Counted from the first letter of the stretch, positions 1 to 9,295 are shown. The stretch is DNA of 64,000 bases from an uncultured Clostridia bacterium (GCA_934183325.1 CAKPSH010000007.1:1-64000), one strand, 5' to 3'. Notes: generated from the sequence alone by a model not told the origin. Numbers and translations are program-made.

Positions 1-1230
1 TCTAAAAGGTATAAAATTATAATATCTAATCATATATGTTATTTCAAGCAATTCTTTTTTATTTGTAATGCATTTTAATTTTGATTCTATAGCTTTAATA
101 AAAATTTTTTGTAATTCAATTAAATACTCATCTTTCTTTTCTTTTTCATTGATAGAATTAAGCATTTCTTGATTATTTTCTAATTTTTGTTTATAAATCA
201 CTAGTTTTTTTGGATTTAATAATTCATCTATTTCTTTAATTTTTTTCTGTGCAATTTTTTTTTGTTTTTTTAGATTTTTACTTAATTGTCCAGGTATTAA
301 AATTTCAATATTTTCATTATTATTATTTCTTCTCTCTAGTTCACTATCGAATTTATCTTTGTCATTCAATAATTCGTCTATTTTTTCTATTCTTTTTATA
401 TTCTCTATTTTTTCATTAGTTAAATCATTAATTAATTTTGATGAATCTTGAACTTTTTCTAGTTCTACTGTATTAATTTCTAATTCCTCTTTTAACCTTT
501 TCTTTTCCTTATTATTGATTTGACAAAATATAATTATTGATAGTTTAAAAATTAAAATTATAAATTTTCTTGCATCTTTTTCTGATAAATATTCTTCTAA
601 CTCATTCTGTAATACTTCTATTGCCTTATATGATTCGTCTAAATTCATCCATTCTTTTATAAATTCTACTCCCAATAATAACTTTAAATTTTTATAAATT
701 AAATTGCAATCCATATTATTTATTGCTGTAAAATCAGTATTCCAAGTCCATCCATCAAAATCTCTAATGATTTCTGCTTTACTTACATTTTTTCCCTTTT
801 GTAAAATATATGGTAATGAATTTCTTACTATTCCATATTCCTCATTTAAATATATATTTTTTTCATCTTTCAAATCATATAATGCATTTAAAAGTATTTT
901 TTCGTTTGGCAAGCAAATTATTTTTCCTTCCTTTTTGTCACTACTATAATCTTGTTGTTTCTTTTGAATTTTTTTTATTTCATCTGAATTTGGTTCTACT
1001 AGTTCTATCTCATTACTTTGCTTTATAATTTCAATAATTTCTTCTATTGTTTCCTTCTTATTTTCTGTAGCTCCTGTTACCTTTGCATAATCATTATATG
1101 TAGTTTCCATCTTATATAGCATACTCAATAATAAGCTTTTTACATCTGTAGAAAAATCTTTTTCTTCTAAAATTGCCTCTAGTTGTTCATTATAATTTGT
1201 ATATTTATGAAACCACTCTTTTTTTGGCAT
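1..1230 (-). CDS. Coiled-coil protein of unknown function, 3' end cut by window edge
   Basis: Open from an ATG at 1230 to base 1 without a stop (410 codons), so the C-terminus lies outside the window. I do not recognise the family. The second half (about residues 210-400) is very rich in Lys, Glu, Asn and Leu and reads as long coiled coil. There is no signal peptide or obvious membrane segment. It follows ftsK on the same strand about 90 bp downstream, so it may share that transcript or use its own weak A+T-rich promoter in 1270-1320. The strong SD AAGGAGG lies 28 nt upstream of the ATG, with a perfect 7-bp inverted repeat between them (see findings). No in-frame start lies closer, because a stop codon precedes the ATG in frame. 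Confidence 0.75.
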   Translation of the reverse strand, partial: MPKKEWFHKYTNYNEQLEAILEEKDFSTDVKSLLLSMLYKMETTYNDYAKVTGATENKKETIEEIIEIIKQSNEIELVEPNSDEIKKIQKKQQDYSSDKKEGKIICLPNEKILLNALYDLKDEKNIYLNEEYGIVRNSLPYILQKGKNVSKAEIIRDFDGWTWNTDFTAINNMDCNLIYKNLKLLLGVEFIKEWMNLDESYKAIEVLQNELEEYLSEKDARKFIILIFKLSIIIFCQINNKEKKRLKEELEINTVELEKVQDSSKLINDLTNEKIENIKRIEKIDELLNDKDKFDSELERRNNNNENIEILIPGQLSKNLKKQKKIAQKKIKEIDELLNPKKLVIYKQKLENNQEMLNSINEKEKKDEYLIELQKIFIKAIESKLKCITNKKELLEITYMIRYYNFIPFR

Positions 1231-1239
1231 CCCTTTTAC

Positions 1240-1256
1240 GTTAGTTAAAAACTAAC
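1240..1256 (-). promoter_or_regulatory. Hairpin between Shine-Dalgarno and start codon
   Basis: Perfect inverted repeat GTTAGTT-(3 nt)-AACTAAC in the leader of the truncated gene. It starts 2 nt after AAGGAGG (1259-1265) and ends 9 nt before the ATG (1228-1230). If folded it shortens the SD-to-start distance from 28 to 11 nt. Confidence 0.5.
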
Positions 1257-1322
1257 ATCCTCCTTCTATAAAAATCATAATTTATATGTATTCTTTTTAT
1301 ATTATGTACAAATATTTTTTTA

Positions 1323-3770
1323 CTATTCCTTGTTTTCTGTTGGGTTTGTAGTCATTTTTAATTCTTCCCATCTTTCTTTAGTCATAAGAACTTCTCTGGG
1401 TTTACTTCCCTGATATCCAGAAATAATACCTCTTTCTTCCATTTGATCTATAATTCTACCAGCACGAGCATAACCCACCTTGAATTTTCTTTGTATTGCT
1501 GAAGCTGAAGCTTGTCCCATTTCAATAACCACCTCAATTGCATCATTTAAAAATGGATCTGCATCATCTCCGCCTTCTTCCTCAAGCATTACTTTTTCTT
1601 TGTCTGATACATTTGCCTTTTCTATTTTTTCAATTATTTCTTCATTATATGTTGCTTCTCCGTCTTTCTTCAAGAAACTAACTATTTTTTCAACTTCTTT
1701 ATCTGATACAAAACATCCTTGTACTCTTACAGGTTTTGGAACTCCTGTTGGATAGAATAACATATCACCCTTTCCAAGTAATTTTTCTGCTCCAGCCATA
1801 TCTAATATTGTTCTTGAATCTATTTGTGATGATACAGCAAATGCTATTCTTGATGGAATATTTGCTTTAATTAAACCTGTAATTACATCAACAGAAGGTC
1901 TTTGTGTTGCAATTACCAAATGCATTCCTGCTGCTCTTGCTTTTTGTGCTAATCTACATATTGCGTCCTCTACATCTTTTGCTGCAACCATCATTAAATC
2001 AGCCAACTCGTCAATTATTATTACTATTTGTGGTAATTTTCCAACTACTTCTTCATCCTGCGATTCTGCTTCTGCTATAAGAGCTTGGTTATATCCTTTT
2101 ATGTCTCTCACTCCTTTTGCAGCAAATAGAGCATATCTATTTTCCATTTCTTGAACTGCCCAAGCAAGAGCTCCTGCTGCTTTTCTTGGATCAGTAACAA
2201 CAGGTATTAATAAATGTGGTATTCCATTATAAACTGAAAGTTCAACAATTTTTGGATCTACCATTACAAGTTTTACTTCACTTGGTTTGGCTTTATAAAT
2301 AATACTTGTAATTAAAGTATTAATACATACACTTTTTCCAGATCCTGTGCTTCCTGCTACAAGTAAATGTGGCATTTTTGCAATATCAGCAATTATTCTT
2401 TTTCCACTAACATCTTTTCCAAGTCCAATAGCTAATTTTGAATTTGCAGTAACAAACTCTTCAGAATCTATTACATCTCTTAAATGTACGATTTCATTTT
2501 CAGCATTTGGTATTTCTATTCCAACAGCTTGTTTTCCTGGTATTGGAGCTTCGATTCTTATACTTTGAGCTGCAAGATTTAATGCTATATCATCTGCTAA
2601 ATTTGCTATTTTATTAACTCTGACTCCCTCTGCTGGTTTTAGCTCATATCTTGTTATTGCAGGACCAATTGATACATTTTCTACTTTTGCAGATACTCCA
2701 AAACTAAATAATGTTTTTTGTAATTTTGCTGCATTGTCAGCAATTGCTTTTTTTCCCCCTTTAACTTGTTTTACTTCTCCTTTTTCTAGAATTGCTATTG
2801 GTGGGAATTCGTAATTTTCATCCTCTACAACTTGAGTATGTTCTAATTGCAAAATTTGTTTTGTTTTTTCTTCTTTCTCTTCTTGCTGTTCTTTAAATAA
2901 ATTAGCATCTATTACTTCTGGATTTATCTTTTCTTCTTTTTTATTCATGAATGGTAATTTTAAATCATATTTTCCTTTTGGAATATCGTCGTTTTCTTCA
3001 TTCAAATTATTAATCGTAATTTGTTCAGGAATTTGTTCTGATATTTGATCTGAATGATCTTGTATTGCTGCAATTTCTTTACTAACTTGCTTTATTACTT
3101 TTTTCTTGTTTTTTCTTTCTGCTCTTGGTTCTTCCATTGGTATTTCCTGTTGAACATATCTTTCTTCTTCGTCATCTTCTCCTCTATTTCCGCTTAATGC
3201 TGTTAATATATTATTTATAAGTTCTCCAGGTTTTATTCCAAATGTAAATATCATTAATATTAGGGCCATTCCTACAGATATAGTTGTTGCACCTAACATT
3301 CCAAATAATTTTATCATTGGATAAGCTATAATTGCCCCGAAAATTCCACCACCATTATTAACTTTTCCAGTTTCAAAAGCTGTATCTATAATTGATGATA
3401 AATCATCATTCATATTTATCTCATGGTTATTTACTTGTATAATTGTCATTATTGAACATATACACATAATTGCGACTATATATTGTATAATTTTAGATTG
3501 TAAAATACTTTTGTCTTCTTTTAATAAAGTTACTCCTATTAAAAATGTGCCTATTGGTACGATATATTTTATTGGTCCCATAATCCCACCTAACCAAGGG
3601 CTTAGTGTTTTTCCAATATAACCAGACTTAATATATATTAATATTCCTAATAAAATACTTGCTATAAACATCATAAAAAATTGAAGATTTTTATCAATCT
3701 TTCTTTTTTTAACTGTTTTTCTTGTATTACTTGTTTTTCCATTTTTTCTTCTTTTTTTCTTATTTGCCAT
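1323..3770 (-). CDS. ftsK: DNA translocase FtsK/SpoIIIE
   Basis: Septal DNA pump that moves chromosomal DNA through the closing septum. The N-terminus is strongly basic, followed by several membrane segments (about residues 30-190), then a charged linker of about 200 residues. The RecA-like motor has Walker A GSTGSGKS near residue 470 and Walker B IIIDELAD near 583. The C-terminal winged-helix gamma domain contains the [19 protein letters not shown] sequence. Length is about 815 residues, normal for the family. The reading frame extends upstream to 3839, but that ATG overlaps the likely -10 TATAAT, so I start at 3770 (MANKKKRRK). Its SD AAGGAGG is 27 nt away across a 6-bp hairpin. It lies downstream of the 147-residue protein and ends in TAG. 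Confidence 0.95.
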   Translation of the reverse strand: MANKKKRRKNGKTSNTRKTVKKRKIDKNLQFFMMFIASILLGILIYIKSGYIGKTLSPWLGGIMGPIKYIVPIGTFLIGVTLLKEDKSILQSKIIQYIVAIMCICSIMTIIQVNNHEINMNDDLSSIIDTAFETGKVNNGGGIFGAIIAYPMIKLFGMLGATTISVGMALILMIFTFGIKPGELINNILTALSGNRGEDDEEERYVQQEIPMEEPRAERKNKKKVIKQVSKEIAAIQDHSDQISEQIPEQITINNLNEENDDIPKGKYDLKLPFMNKKEEKINPEVIDANLFKEQQEEKEEKTKQILQLEHTQVVEDENYEFPPIAILEKGEVKQVKGGKKAIADNAAKLQKTLFSFGVSAKVENVSIGPAITRYELKPAEGVRVNKIANLADDIALNLAAQSIRIEAPIPGKQAVGIEIPNAENEIVHLRDVIDSEEFVTANSKLAIGLGKDVSGKRIIADIAKMPHLLVAGSTGSGKSVCINTLITSIIYKAKPSEVKLVMVDPKIVELSVYNGIPHLLIPVVTDPRKAAGALAWAVQEMENRYALFAAKGVRDIKGYNQALIAEAESQDEEVVGKLPQIVIIIDELADLMMVAAKDVEDAICRLAQKARAAGMHLVIATQRPSVDVITGLIKANIPSRIAFAVSSQIDSRTILDMAGAEKLLGKGDMLFYPTGVPKPVRVQGCFVSDKEVEKIVSFLKKDGEATYNEEIIEKIEKANVSDKEKVMLEEEGGDDADPFLNDAIEVVIEMGQASASAIQRKFKVGYARAGRIIDQMEERGIISGYQGSKPREVLMTKERWEELKMTTNPTENKE

Positions 3771-3777
3771 TTTTCTC

Positions 3778-3795
3778 GTACTAGAATTGTAGTAC
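3778..3795 (-). promoter_or_regulatory. Hairpin between Shine-Dalgarno and ftsK start
   Basis: Perfect 6-bp inverted repeat GTACTA-(6 nt)-TAGTAC. It lies 2 nt downstream of AAGGAGG (3798-3804) and 7 nt upstream of the ATG at 3770. Folding leaves an effective SD spacing of 9 nt. Confidence 0.55.
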
Positions 3796-3872
3796 TTCCT
3801 CCTTTTCTTTTCAAGCTTTTCATTTTTATTATAACACAAAACTTAAAAATTCAACTACTTTTTTTCATTTTT

Positions 3873-3902
3873 AAAGGCAGGAGGCTTTTTCCCCTCCTGC
3901 CT
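3873..3902 (-). terminator. Terminator-like hairpin after the 147-residue gene
   Basis: Nine-bp G+C-rich stem GGCAGGAGG/CCTCCTGCC (3876-3884 and 3893-3901) just past the stop codon at 3909. It is followed in the minus direction by a T/A-rich tract and separates that gene from ftsK. Confidence 0.7.
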
Positions 3903-3908
3903 CTATAA

Positions 3909-4352
3909 TTATTGTAGCTCTTTTCTATTATTTTGAATTGTTTTTAGCGTATCAAGCAATACAACTTCTATTTTTTCTAAGATTGCATCTGCATGTTCTT
4001 TTGTTCCGTTTGAAATTTCTCTTGCCATTTCATTAGCTGTTTGTATTATTTCATTTTTCTGTTCATAAGCTTTTCTTGTGATTTCGTTTTCATCAACCAT
4101 TGCTATTATTCTATTTTCAGCTTCCTTAACAATGTCTTCTGCCTCTTTTTGTGCTTCTACTAATATTCTTGTTCGTTCTTCTTTTACCCATTTAGCTTGT
4201 TTCAATTCTTCTGGCATTTTTAACCTAATTTCCTTAACAAGATCTAGAGCTTCTTCTCTATCAACTATCGCTTTTCCTTTATTTGTAAATGGAATTGACT
4301 TTCCTCTTTCTAAAAGTTCTTCTATAGTATCTAATAATGTAAATACTTCCAT
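3909..4352 (-). CDS. Small charged coiled-coil protein, unknown function
   Basis: A 147-residue, highly charged, mostly helical protein. An alternating Ala/Glu/Lys pattern at about residues 60-110 resembles V-ATPase subunit H/E-type or DivIVA-type coiled coils. It has no signal peptide or membrane segment. The start is set by AAAGGAGA 8 nt before the ATG. It follows rsmD by 15 bp and probably shares its transcript. From memory, proteins of this type labelled 'ATPase' often sit near rsmD in Clostridia, but I cannot verify a family here and assign no function. Confidence 0.7.
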   Translation of the reverse strand: MEVFTLLDTIEELLERGKSIPFTNKGKAIVDREEALDLVKEIRLKMPEELKQAKWVKEERTRILVEAQKEAEDIVKEAENRIIAMVDENEITRKAYEQKNEIIQTANEMAREISNGTKEHADAILEKIEVVLLDTLKTIQNNRKELQ

Positions 4353-4367
4353 TAATTATTTCTCCTT

Positions 4368-4913
4368 TCAATTTAAGAAAAATAAACTCACTCTTCCATA
4401 TTTTCTTATATCATATATGTTTATATCCAACTTTTCTAATTTTTTTTTCTTTTCATCAGCTCTGTCTGTTTCCAGGATAATTCTTCCTTCGTTTAAAAGC
4501 ATATTGTTTTCTTTAATAAGTTTTATTGCTTCTACATCAAATTCTGTTTTATATGGTGGATCTAAAAATATTATATCAAATTGCTCTTTTTTTAAATATT
4601 CAATAGCTTTATTATATTCCATATTTAAAATTTTAGCCTTAGACTCAAAATGAGTTTTTGCTACATTTTCTTTTATAATTTGAACTGCTTTTTTTGAATT
4701 ATCACATAAATATGCAAATTCAGCTCCTCTACTAAGAGTTTCCAATGCGAGTGCACCACTTCCAGAAAATAAATCCAATACTCTGGCTCCATATATTTTG
4801 TCTTGTATTATATTAAACAAAGATTCTTTTACTCTGTCTAGTGTTGGTCTTGTATCTAAACCTTCTAATGTATTTAATTTTGTACCTCTTGCACTACCAC
4901 TTATAATTCTCAA
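4368..4913 (-). CDS. rsmD: 16S rRNA (guanine966-N2)-methyltransferase RsmD
   Basis: Methylates the 2-amino group of G966 of 16S rRNA during 30S assembly, using S-adenosylmethionine. The 181-residue protein shows the SAM-binding motif LDLFSGSG at residues 46-53 and the N-methyltransferase catalytic motif DPPY at 118-121. It starts with MRIISGSARG, as the family does. Translation begins at a TTG at 4913, a few nt after AGGGGAAGG. The 147-residue coiled-coil gene follows closely on the same strand. Confidence 0.92.
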   Translation of the reverse strand: MRIISGSARGTKLNTLEGLDTRPTLDRVKESLFNIIQDKIYGARVLDLFSGSGALALETLSRGAEFAYLCDNSKKAVQIIKENVAKTHFESKAKILNMEYNKAIEYLKKEQFDIIFLDPPYKTEFDVEAIKLIKENNMLLNEGRIILETDRADEKKKKLEKLDINIYDIRKYGRVSLFFLN

Positions 4914-5180
4914 AAGACCTTCCCCTTCATATTATTATATGTATATATTTTATTTCTTTCTTTGTATAAGTCAATAGTATTTACTAAAATGTAATAAAAA
5001 TTTAATACTTCTGTAATATTTTTTTATATTTTCGAAAGAATATATTATGTTGTTTGTAAATATTTACTTTTAAGTTTCTTTTAACTGTATAGTTCTCATG
5101 TTATATTACTAATAAAAGTTTTTTATTGGGAGTAAAAAGCTTTTTATAATTACAAGCATTTTTTATAGGGGGGCACAATT

Positions 5181-5504
5181 ATGGCTATTGATTATAAAAT
5201 TATTGGAGAAAGATTGAAAAAAGCTAGACTTTCTAAAAAATTAACACAAGAAAATTTAGCTGAATCATTAAATATTTCTATTGCTTATTTAAGTAGAATT
5301 GAAACTGGGACAACAAAAATCAATTTAAAACGTCTAAATGAAATTTGTAATATCTTAGAAATTTCAGAGTCTAGTATACTTTCTGGTGCAACAGATGATT
5401 CTTCAAATTACTTAAATTCAGATTTAAGTGAGATTTTAAAGAATTGTTCTCCAGAAAAGCAAAGACTTATATATAAAATTGCAAATATTATTTCTGAAAG
5501 TTAA
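5181..5504 (+). CDS. XRE-family helix-turn-helix regulator
   Basis: A 107-residue DNA-binding protein. The N-terminal HTH_3 domain (about residues 8-62) has the typical spacing: RLKKARLSKKLTQENLAE, then SIAYLSRIETG, then a conserved Asn/Leu helix. The C-terminal tail of about 40 residues is short and probably mediates dimerisation. The target is unknown. It stands alone, transcribed opposite to rsmD, with GGGGGG 7 nt before the ATG and a candidate promoter in 5080-5120. It resembles SinR-like or phage repressor-like regulators; an autoregulatory role is inference. Confidence 0.9.
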   Translation: MAIDYKIIGERLKKARLSKKLTQENLAESLNISIAYLSRIETGTTKINLKRLNEICNILEISESSILSGATDDSSNYLNSDLSEILKNCSPEKQRLIYKIANIISES

Positions 5505-5527
5505 TTTCAACTTAATTATTTTTAAAC

Positions 5528-5562
5528 CCAAGAATTTTTCAAATAAATTCTTGGTTTTTTCT
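5528..5562 (+). terminator. Rho-independent terminator of the XRE gene
   Basis: CCAAGAATTT / AAATTCTTGG-type stem followed by a run of T, about 20 bp after the stop codon. Confidence 0.85.
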
Positions 5563-5690
5563 TTATTTTATTGCTAGAATTTTTATCAATCCAATTTTAA
5601 TTTTTTCTTTTTTAAGCCTTTTAGATTTTTATACACTATTATAAAACTTTTTTATATTTTATTTTTTGAATTTAAAAACCTCAATATTAT

Positions 5691-5728
5691 AAAAACCGCC
5701 CCTCGAAGTAAACTTCGAAGGGCGGGGA
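5691..5728 (-). terminator. Terminator of cassette A
   Basis: Long G+C-rich stem (CCGCCC then TCGAAG arms, with one mismatch) that reads into TTTTTA on the minus strand. It is far more G+C-rich than its surroundings. Confidence 0.9.
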
Positions 5729-5740
5729 GGATTTTCCTGT

Positions 5741-6250
5741 TTAACTAGCAGTATCCATGCTTGAAGTCGCATAGTTAAACAGGGTCAGAGCAGTCTGCCA
5801 GTTTACCGGTCCAACCGAGAAACTGTAGCCTGCGTCCGAGCCAGAATACTGACTCGTGGTAATCGTCAATCCTTCAATAGGCGACGTTACCTGATGACTT
5901 TGGTCATAGGTATTTCCCTTGACTGTAAAGTCAAAGTACATTCCATTGACCATCGAGCCGTGAATACGTACCGAGCTTCCCTGTCCAAAGCCGTAGCTTT
6001 GCCAGTTACCCGAGCCAAGGTCAATCGTCTGATCAACCTGATCCCAGTTAGACTGGTTCATGTTGATACTACCTCCGAACATCAGCATCGGCAGCATCAT
6101 CTGCATCTGGTTAGGCATCATCGCCGTGATCGAAGCAGTTGTGCCTGTCGTTTGATTGCCATCAATCGGCTGCCAGTTTCCTGCGAGAGAGCCACCAGTC
6201 AGCAAATTGAAAAGCAGTGAAAGAATGACGAGCAGAATTTGGATATTCAT
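5741..6250 (-). CDS. Cassette A: small exported or membrane-anchored protein, unknown
   Basis: A 169-residue protein starting at ATG 6250, with AAGGAGG 7 nt upstream. The first 20 residues (MNIQILLVILSLLFNLLTGG) form a hydrophobic helix, either a signal or an anchor with no basic residue. The remainder is rich in Gly, Ser, Thr, Asn, Gln and Met, with a GNWQ motif repeated near residues 24 and 80, which suggests an extracellular beta-rich fold. I do not recognise the family. Base composition and codon use are much more G+C-rich than flanking genes, indicating acquisition. It is a monocistronic unit with its own promoter, 5' hairpin and terminator. Confidence 0.75.
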   Translation of the reverse strand: MNIQILLVILSLLFNLLTGGSLAGNWQPIDGNQTTGTTASITAMMPNQMQMMLPMLMFGGSINMNQSNWDQVDQTIDLGSGNWQSYGFGQGSSVRIHGSMVNGMYFDFTVKGNTYDQSHQVTSPIEGLTITTSQYSGSDAGYSFSVGPVNWQTALTLFNYATSSMDTAS

Positions 6251-6279
6251 TATATATCCTCCTTTTTGAATGTGCCTAT

Positions 6280-6298
6280 GTGAGAGACTTTCTCTCAC
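6280..6298 (-). promoter_or_regulatory. 5'-leader hairpin of cassette A
   Basis: Perfect 8-bp inverted repeat GTGAGAGA-AAG-TCTCTCAC close to the predicted RNA 5' end, upstream of the SD. The AAG triloop is shared with cassette D. Such 5' stems can protect RNA from decay; that role is inference. Confidence 0.6.
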
Positions 6299-6310
6299 TC
6301 GTACACTTTT

Positions 6311-6339
6311 ATTTTACCCTATTTTTACATTTTTGTCAA
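6311..6339 (-). promoter_or_regulatory. Promoter of cassette A
   Basis: TTGACA (6334-6339), 17-bp spacer, TAAAAT (6311-6316) on the minus strand. Predicted transcript start is about 6304. Confidence 0.8.
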
Positions 6340-6489
6340 TTTTATAACTGATATCTATTACTTAAACATTTAAATCCTCTTAAAATTCTTATTTAATAAA
6401 TACTTAATTTAAATAGTTATTATCTTACATCTTCTATTATCATTAATTTATTAAAATAAGATGAACTATTGCATACATTTTATAACAGT

Positions 6490-6528
6490 AAAGTCCTATA
6501 CGCATTGATATTGCATATAGGACTTTTT
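6490..6528 (-). terminator. Terminator of tRNA-Leu
   Basis: Inverted repeat AAAGTCCTATA.../...TATAGGACTTT, immediately after the encoded CCA end of the tRNA, ending in T-rich sequence. Confidence 0.75.
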
Positions 6529-6532
6529 ATTC

Positions 6533-6619
6533 TGGTGCCGCTGGTGGGACTCGAACCCACACACCATTGCTGGTAACAGATTTTGAGTCTGCCTCGTCTA
6601 CCAATTCCAACACAGCGGC
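6533..6619 (-). tRNA. tRNA-Leu (anticodon CAA)
   Basis: Class II tRNA of 87 nt including an encoded CCA. The acceptor stem is GCCGCTG/CAGCGGC with discriminator A. The anticodon loop CTCAAAA gives CAA (reads UUG). There is an extended variable arm and the T-arm GGGTTCGAGTCCC. A TTTACA-17-TAATAT promoter lies upstream in 6640-6667. Confidence 0.95.
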
Positions 6620-6682
6620 ATATTAATTTTGCTTATTAATATTAACATCTTTTACTAATTTTGTAAAGAGCTTTTTTACATT

Positions 6683-7162
6683 TTATCTGTGATATGTTTC
6701 ATTATTAGCAATCTTAAACCCTCTAAATATTTGTTCCAATAGAAAAACTCTTATTAACTGATGTGGAAATGTCATTTTAGAAAAGCATATTTTTTCTTTT
6801 GAAGTTTTTAGCACTTCATCTCCTATTCCTAAAGTTCCTCCAATAACAAATGTTATCGAACTACTGTAATTTGAAATATTCTCAATCTTTTTAGAAAATT
6901 CTTCAGATGTTAACTCTTTTCCTTTTAAATCCAAACATACACAATAAGTTTCTTTTTTTAGATGTTCCAGCATTTTTTTAGCTTCTATGTCTTTTATTCC
7001 TTTTATAACACTGTTGCTAAGTTTTTCTGGAACCTTTTCATCTGGTATTTCAATTATATTTAATTTACAATATTTAGATAATCTTTTTGAATATTCATTT
7101 ATTGCATCTTTCAAGTAATTTTCTTTAATTTTTCCAACACACAATATATTTATTGTTAACAT
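6683..7162 (-). CDS. rlmH: 23S rRNA (pseudouridine1915-N3)-methyltransferase RlmH
   Basis: SPOUT-class methyltransferase that modifies pseudouridine 1915 in helix 69 of 23S rRNA. The length of 159 residues matches the family. The SAM-binding knot shows FVIGGTLGI at 105-113, the conserved MTFPHQLIR at 130-138, and the C-terminal YHR. The start ATG at 7162 follows GAGGT by a short spacer. It lies downstream of pgi on the same strand but about 145 bp away, with a small hairpin (7197-7217) between, so it may be transcribed separately. Confidence 0.95.
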   Translation of the reverse strand: MLTINILCVGKIKENYLKDAINEYSKRLSKYCKLNIIEIPDEKVPEKLSNSVIKGIKDIEAKKMLEHLKKETYCVCLDLKGKELTSEEFSKKIENISNYSSSITFVIGGTLGIGDEVLKTSKEKICFSKMTFPHQLIRVFLLEQIFRGFKIANNETYHR

Positions 7163-7307
7163 TTTTACCTCTTTTATTTACTCTAATTTATATAACAGGG
7201 AAGTATTTTGCTTCCCTATTATATAATCTACAAATCTTTTATAATACTTATTATCTTTCAAAATCAAATAACTTTTTATGCAAATTATTTTTTATCTGTT
7301 TTAATTA

Positions 7308-8600
7308 TTATTTATTTTCGTAACCAGGTTTTCCTAGTAATCTAAACATATTTTTCTTATATTCTTCTACTCCTGGTTGATTAAATGGATTAACTCCTAA
7401 AATACTTCCAGACATTGCACATGCAAGTTCAAAGAAATAAATTAACGCACCTAGATTTTCTTCATTCAAAGTTTCTAAATCAATTAGAACATTTGGAACT
7501 CCTCCATTTACATGTGCTTGGATTGTTCCTTCCATAGCTTTTTTACAAACATAATCTAATGTTTTTCCTGCGACAAAATTCATTCCATCTAAGTTATCTT
7601 CATCTTTTTTTATCTCAATATCTGATTGTGGTTTTACAACATTTATAACTGTTTCAATTAAATTTCTTTGTCCTTGTTGTATATATTGTCCCATAGAATG
7701 TAAATCAGTTGTGAAATCAACTCCAGCAGGGAAAATTCCTTTTTCATCTTTTCCTTCGCTTTCTCCAAATAGTTGTTTCCACCATTCTACAAAATAATGT
7801 AATTTAGGATTATAGTTAGCTAATATCTCAATCTCTTTACCATCATCGTATAAAATATTTCTTGATACAGCATATTGATAGCATTCATTATATTTTAAAT
7901 CTGATTCAGAATATTTTACTTGTGCCATTCTTGCTCCAGCCATTAAGTCATCAATATTTATTCCTGCAACAGCTATTGGTAGAAGTCCAACCGCCGTTAA
8001 AACTGAGTATCTTCCTCCTATATTATCTGGTACAATAAATGTCTCATATCCTTCTTCATTTGCAAGTTGTTTTAAAGCACCTTTTTCTTTATCAGTAGTT
8101 ACATATATTCTTTTTCTTGCTTCTTCTAATCCATATTTACTTTCTAGAAATTCTCTAAAAATTCTAAATGCTATTGCTGGTTCTGTTGTTGTTCCTGATT
8201 TTGATATTACATTTATTGATATATCCTTATTTCCAATAGCATTTAACATTTCATTCAAATAATCAGAGCTTAAATTATTTCCTGCATAATATATTTGTAT
8301 TCCATTCTTATCAAAACTATCTGTTAATGCTTCTATTACAGCTCTAGCTCCTAAATATGACCCTCCTATTCCAATACATACAAAAACCTTAGAATCATTT
8401 CTAATCTTTTCAGCTGCTTTTTTTATTTTCTCAAATTCTTCTTTGTTATATGTTGTTGGTAATTCTATCCATCCTAAAAATTCTCTTTCATCATTTGCTT
8501 TTTCTCTTAATTCATTATCTATTTTTTTCACTTTTTCCTTATATTCCATCACTTTTTGGTTATCAATTCCAGTATTTTCTAAATTAACTTTAATATTCAT
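7308..8600 (-). CDS. pgi: Glucose-6-phosphate isomerase
   Basis: Interconverts glucose-6-phosphate and fructose-6-phosphate in glycolysis and gluconeogenesis. The 430-residue protein is the short Bacillus/Thermotoga-type PGI with two SIS domains. Visible motifs are [11 protein letters not shown] near 77-87, SKSGTTTEP near 133-141 and [15 protein letters not shown] near 194-208. The ATG at 8600 follows AAGGGTG by about 9 nt. It appears monocistronic. Confidence 0.96.
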   Translation of the reverse strand: MNIKVNLENTGIDNQKVMEYKEKVKKIDNELREKANDEREFLGWIELPTTYNKEEFEKIKKAAEKIRNDSKVFVCIGIGGSYLGARAVIEALTDSFDKNGIQIYYAGNNLSSDYLNEMLNAIGNKDISINVISKSGTTTEPAIAFRIFREFLESKYGLEEARKRIYVTTDKEKGALKQLANEEGYETFIVPDNIGGRYSVLTAVGLLPIAVAGINIDDLMAGARMAQVKYSESDLKYNECYQYAVSRNILYDDGKEIEILANYNPKLHYFVEWWKQLFGESEGKDEKGIFPAGVDFTTDLHSMGQYIQQGQRNLIETVINVVKPQSDIEIKKDEDNLDGMNFVAGKTLDYVCKKAMEGTIQAHVNGGVPNVLIDLETLNEENLGALIYFFELACAMSGSILGVNPFNQPGVEEYKKNMFRLLGKPGYENK

Positions 8601-8730
8601 ATACTAATTCACCCTTTCTCTTATGATTTTCTATTTTATAATAACATTTTCATTAATGCAAGTTATTATTATAAAATATCAAGAATCTATATTAGAATAA
8701 CAAAGTAGATAACTTTCCTAGAAAGATAAA

Positions 8731-8757
8731 AAAAATACAGATATCAATATCTGTATC
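8731..8757 (-). terminator. Terminator of rpmE
   Basis: ATACAGATAT-(loop)-ATATCTGTAT stem followed by TTTTTTTT on the minus strand. Confidence 0.8.
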
Positions 8758-8764
8758 CTTATTA

Positions 8765-8965
8765 TTAAGCAAGTCCATATTTCTTCTTGAATTTTTCTGC
8801 TCTTCCACCTGTTGTATTTTGTTTTAAATTTCCTGTCCAAAATGGATGACATTTAGAACATATATCAACACTCATAGATTTTTTTGTTGACATTGTTTTT
8901 ATAACATTTCCACAAGCACAAGTAATTGTACTTTCTACAAATTCTGGATGTATTCCTTCTTTCAT
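8765..8965 (-). CDS. rpmE: 50S ribosomal protein L31 (zinc-binding form)
   Basis: A 66-residue L31 beginning MKEGIHPEF. The four zinc ligands are present as CxC (residues 16 and 18) and CxxC (about 37 and 40), so this is the C+ form rather than the zinc-independent paralogue. AGAGGTG precedes the ATG by 8 nt. A strong terminator follows. Confidence 0.96.
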   Translation of the reverse strand: MKEGIHPEFVESTITCACGNVIKTMSTKKSMSVDICSKCHPFWTGNLKQNTTGGRAEKFKKKYGLA

Positions 8966-9011
8966 TTTGTATTCACCTCTTCCTTATATCTTCTTATAAT
9001 TAAAAACTATT

Positions 9012-9188
9012 TTATTTTTGAATTTTGTTTTCAGTGTTTTCTGTATTTTCATGAGTAATAACATATTCAGCTGACTGAAGAATTGCATTTTTTAAAGATG
9101 TTTTATTTATTAGCTTAATTGTTATATTAAATAAAACAGCTATTATTAAAATAAAAAAACCAATTTGTTTCCAATATTTAGCTAACAT
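9012..9188 (-). CDS. Small single-pass membrane protein, unknown
   Basis: A 58-residue protein starting at ATG 9188 (MLAKYWKQIG), 6 nt after GGAGAGG. One hydrophobic helix spans about residues 8-27, followed by a basic stretch and a polar tail with a repeated ENTEN. An upstream extension to 9221 is in frame but lacks a ribosome site. It lies 46 bp before rpmE and may share its transcript. Function unknown. Confidence 0.6.
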   Translation of the reverse strand: MLAKYWKQIGFFILIIAVLFNITIKLINKTSLKNAILQSAEYVITHENTENTENKIQK

Positions 9189-9295
9189 AATTATCCTCTC
9201 CTTAAAAACATAACAATACATATTATATATTCTTTTCCTGACTTTGTCAACAATAAATTTTACATTTAAGTTGACTTATGGTATATTGTTAGACA

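Noticed and set aside
704..1028. Plus-strand ORFs of 72-81 codons near the left edge
   Set aside because: Antisense shadows of the 410-codon coiled-coil gene, without ribosome sites.
3771..3839. Upstream ATG start for ftsK
   Set aside because: It overlaps the likely -10 TATAAT and lacks an SD; the added residues are not expected in the family.
8703..8732. Possible further repeat copy (GATAACTTTCCTAGAAAGATAAAAAAA)
   Set aside because: Only a short stretch resembles the right end of the element; without the hairpin arms I cannot separate it from A+T-rich chance.
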